Source: Dehalococcoidia bacterium
GTDB taxonomy: Bacteria; Chloroflexota; Dehalococcoidia; GIF9; AB-539-J10
DNA: 5,929 bases
Direction of reading: 5' to 3'
Assembly (NCBI GenBank): GCA_030603485.1
Contig: JAUVXS010000106.1
Span: forward strand, 1 to 5,929
The translations under genes and the position numbers were made by a program. The stretch's first letter is position 1; each line of letters opens with the position of its first letter. The notes under the pieces were generated by a model. The model was given only the letters and a program-made list of their open reading frames with translations. It made no database searches and was not told where the DNA came from. Shown here piece after piece: positions 5,857 through 5,929 of this stretch.

Positions 5857-5929
5857 TGGTAGGGCGTATTAAATTAGCCGGGCTCATTGCCGCTTCACTG
5901 GTCATCCTCCTGCCCTCTTTTACTCTGGC
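5856..5929 (+). CDS. Second secreted or membrane-anchored protein, N-terminus only (truncated by window edge)
   Basis: ATG 5856-5858 shares its A with the TGA of the preceding gene (TGATG overlap), a classic sign of translational coupling. The frame stays open to the window end, giving 24 complete codons: MVGRIKLAGLIAASLVILLP and then SFTL. This is a textbook signal-peptide start, with Arg4 and Lys6 followed by a hydrophobic core from Leu7. No separate strong SD is needed because ribosomes can re-initiate. The rest of the protein, and so its function, is outside the window. Co-export with the upstream beta-rich protein suggests a shared envelope or extracellular assembly (inference). Confidence 0.6.
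   Translation, partial: MVGRIKLAGLIAASLVILLPSFTL

Overview
The window looks like a bacterial chromosome segment of roughly balanced base composition. The evidence is strong Shine-Dalgarno sites (AGGAGG type), sigma70-like promoters (TTGACA/TATAAT with 17-18 base spacers), tightly spaced genes and a Sec signal peptide. The gene mix is a Trm9-type methyltransferase, an ADP-forming acyl-CoA synthetase alpha-type protein, a split UxaA-family lyase and a nitronate monooxygenase. It would fit an anaerobic environmental lineage such as Dehalococcoidia (Chloroflexota). That placement is an impression from gene content, not something the sequence proves.

Layout, left to right. (1) 1-264, +: 3' end of a class I SAM methyltransferase resembling the Trm9/ALKBH8 tRNA-wobble-uridine methyltransferases. 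(2) 294-431: degraded fragment of an IS3-type transposase OrfA (leucine-zipper part only), whose 3' end overlaps a good sigma70-type promoter at 404-432. (3) 552-1997, +: CoA-binding acyl-CoA synthetase alpha-type protein with the phospho-histidine loop but no ATP-grasp half; a strong SD favours GTG 552 over TTG 546. (4) 2148-3593, -: two-gene operon, first a small SAF-domain subunit (3593-3315), then the large UxaA/SuyB-like catalytic subunit (3299-2148), converging on gene 3. (5) 3594-3823: divergent control region with one promoter each way and an 11-bp palindrome over the rightward -35 box. (6) 3824-4936, +: nitronate monooxygenase-family flavoenzyme. (7) 4937-5313: gene-poor stretch with overlapping, mutually exclusive hairpins, a dyad and a promoter. 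(8) 5314-5856, +: small secreted beta-rich protein with a signal peptide, its stop overlapping the start of a second signal-peptide protein (5856 to the window edge).

How the parts may fit together (inference): genes 3, 4 and 6 look like a small catabolic neighbourhood for organic acids. A lyase/dehydratase would act on a 2-hydroxy (possibly sulfonated or sugar) acid, a flavin oxidoreductase would act on a nitronate or similar compound, and a CoA-ligase half would handle the acyl product. The substrate cannot be read from the sequence. The right end is a separate envelope/secretion locus. I found no CRISPR array, tRNA, rRNA or intact mobile element. The least explained features are the hairpin cluster at 5030-5074 and the coupled pair of secreted proteins at the right edge.
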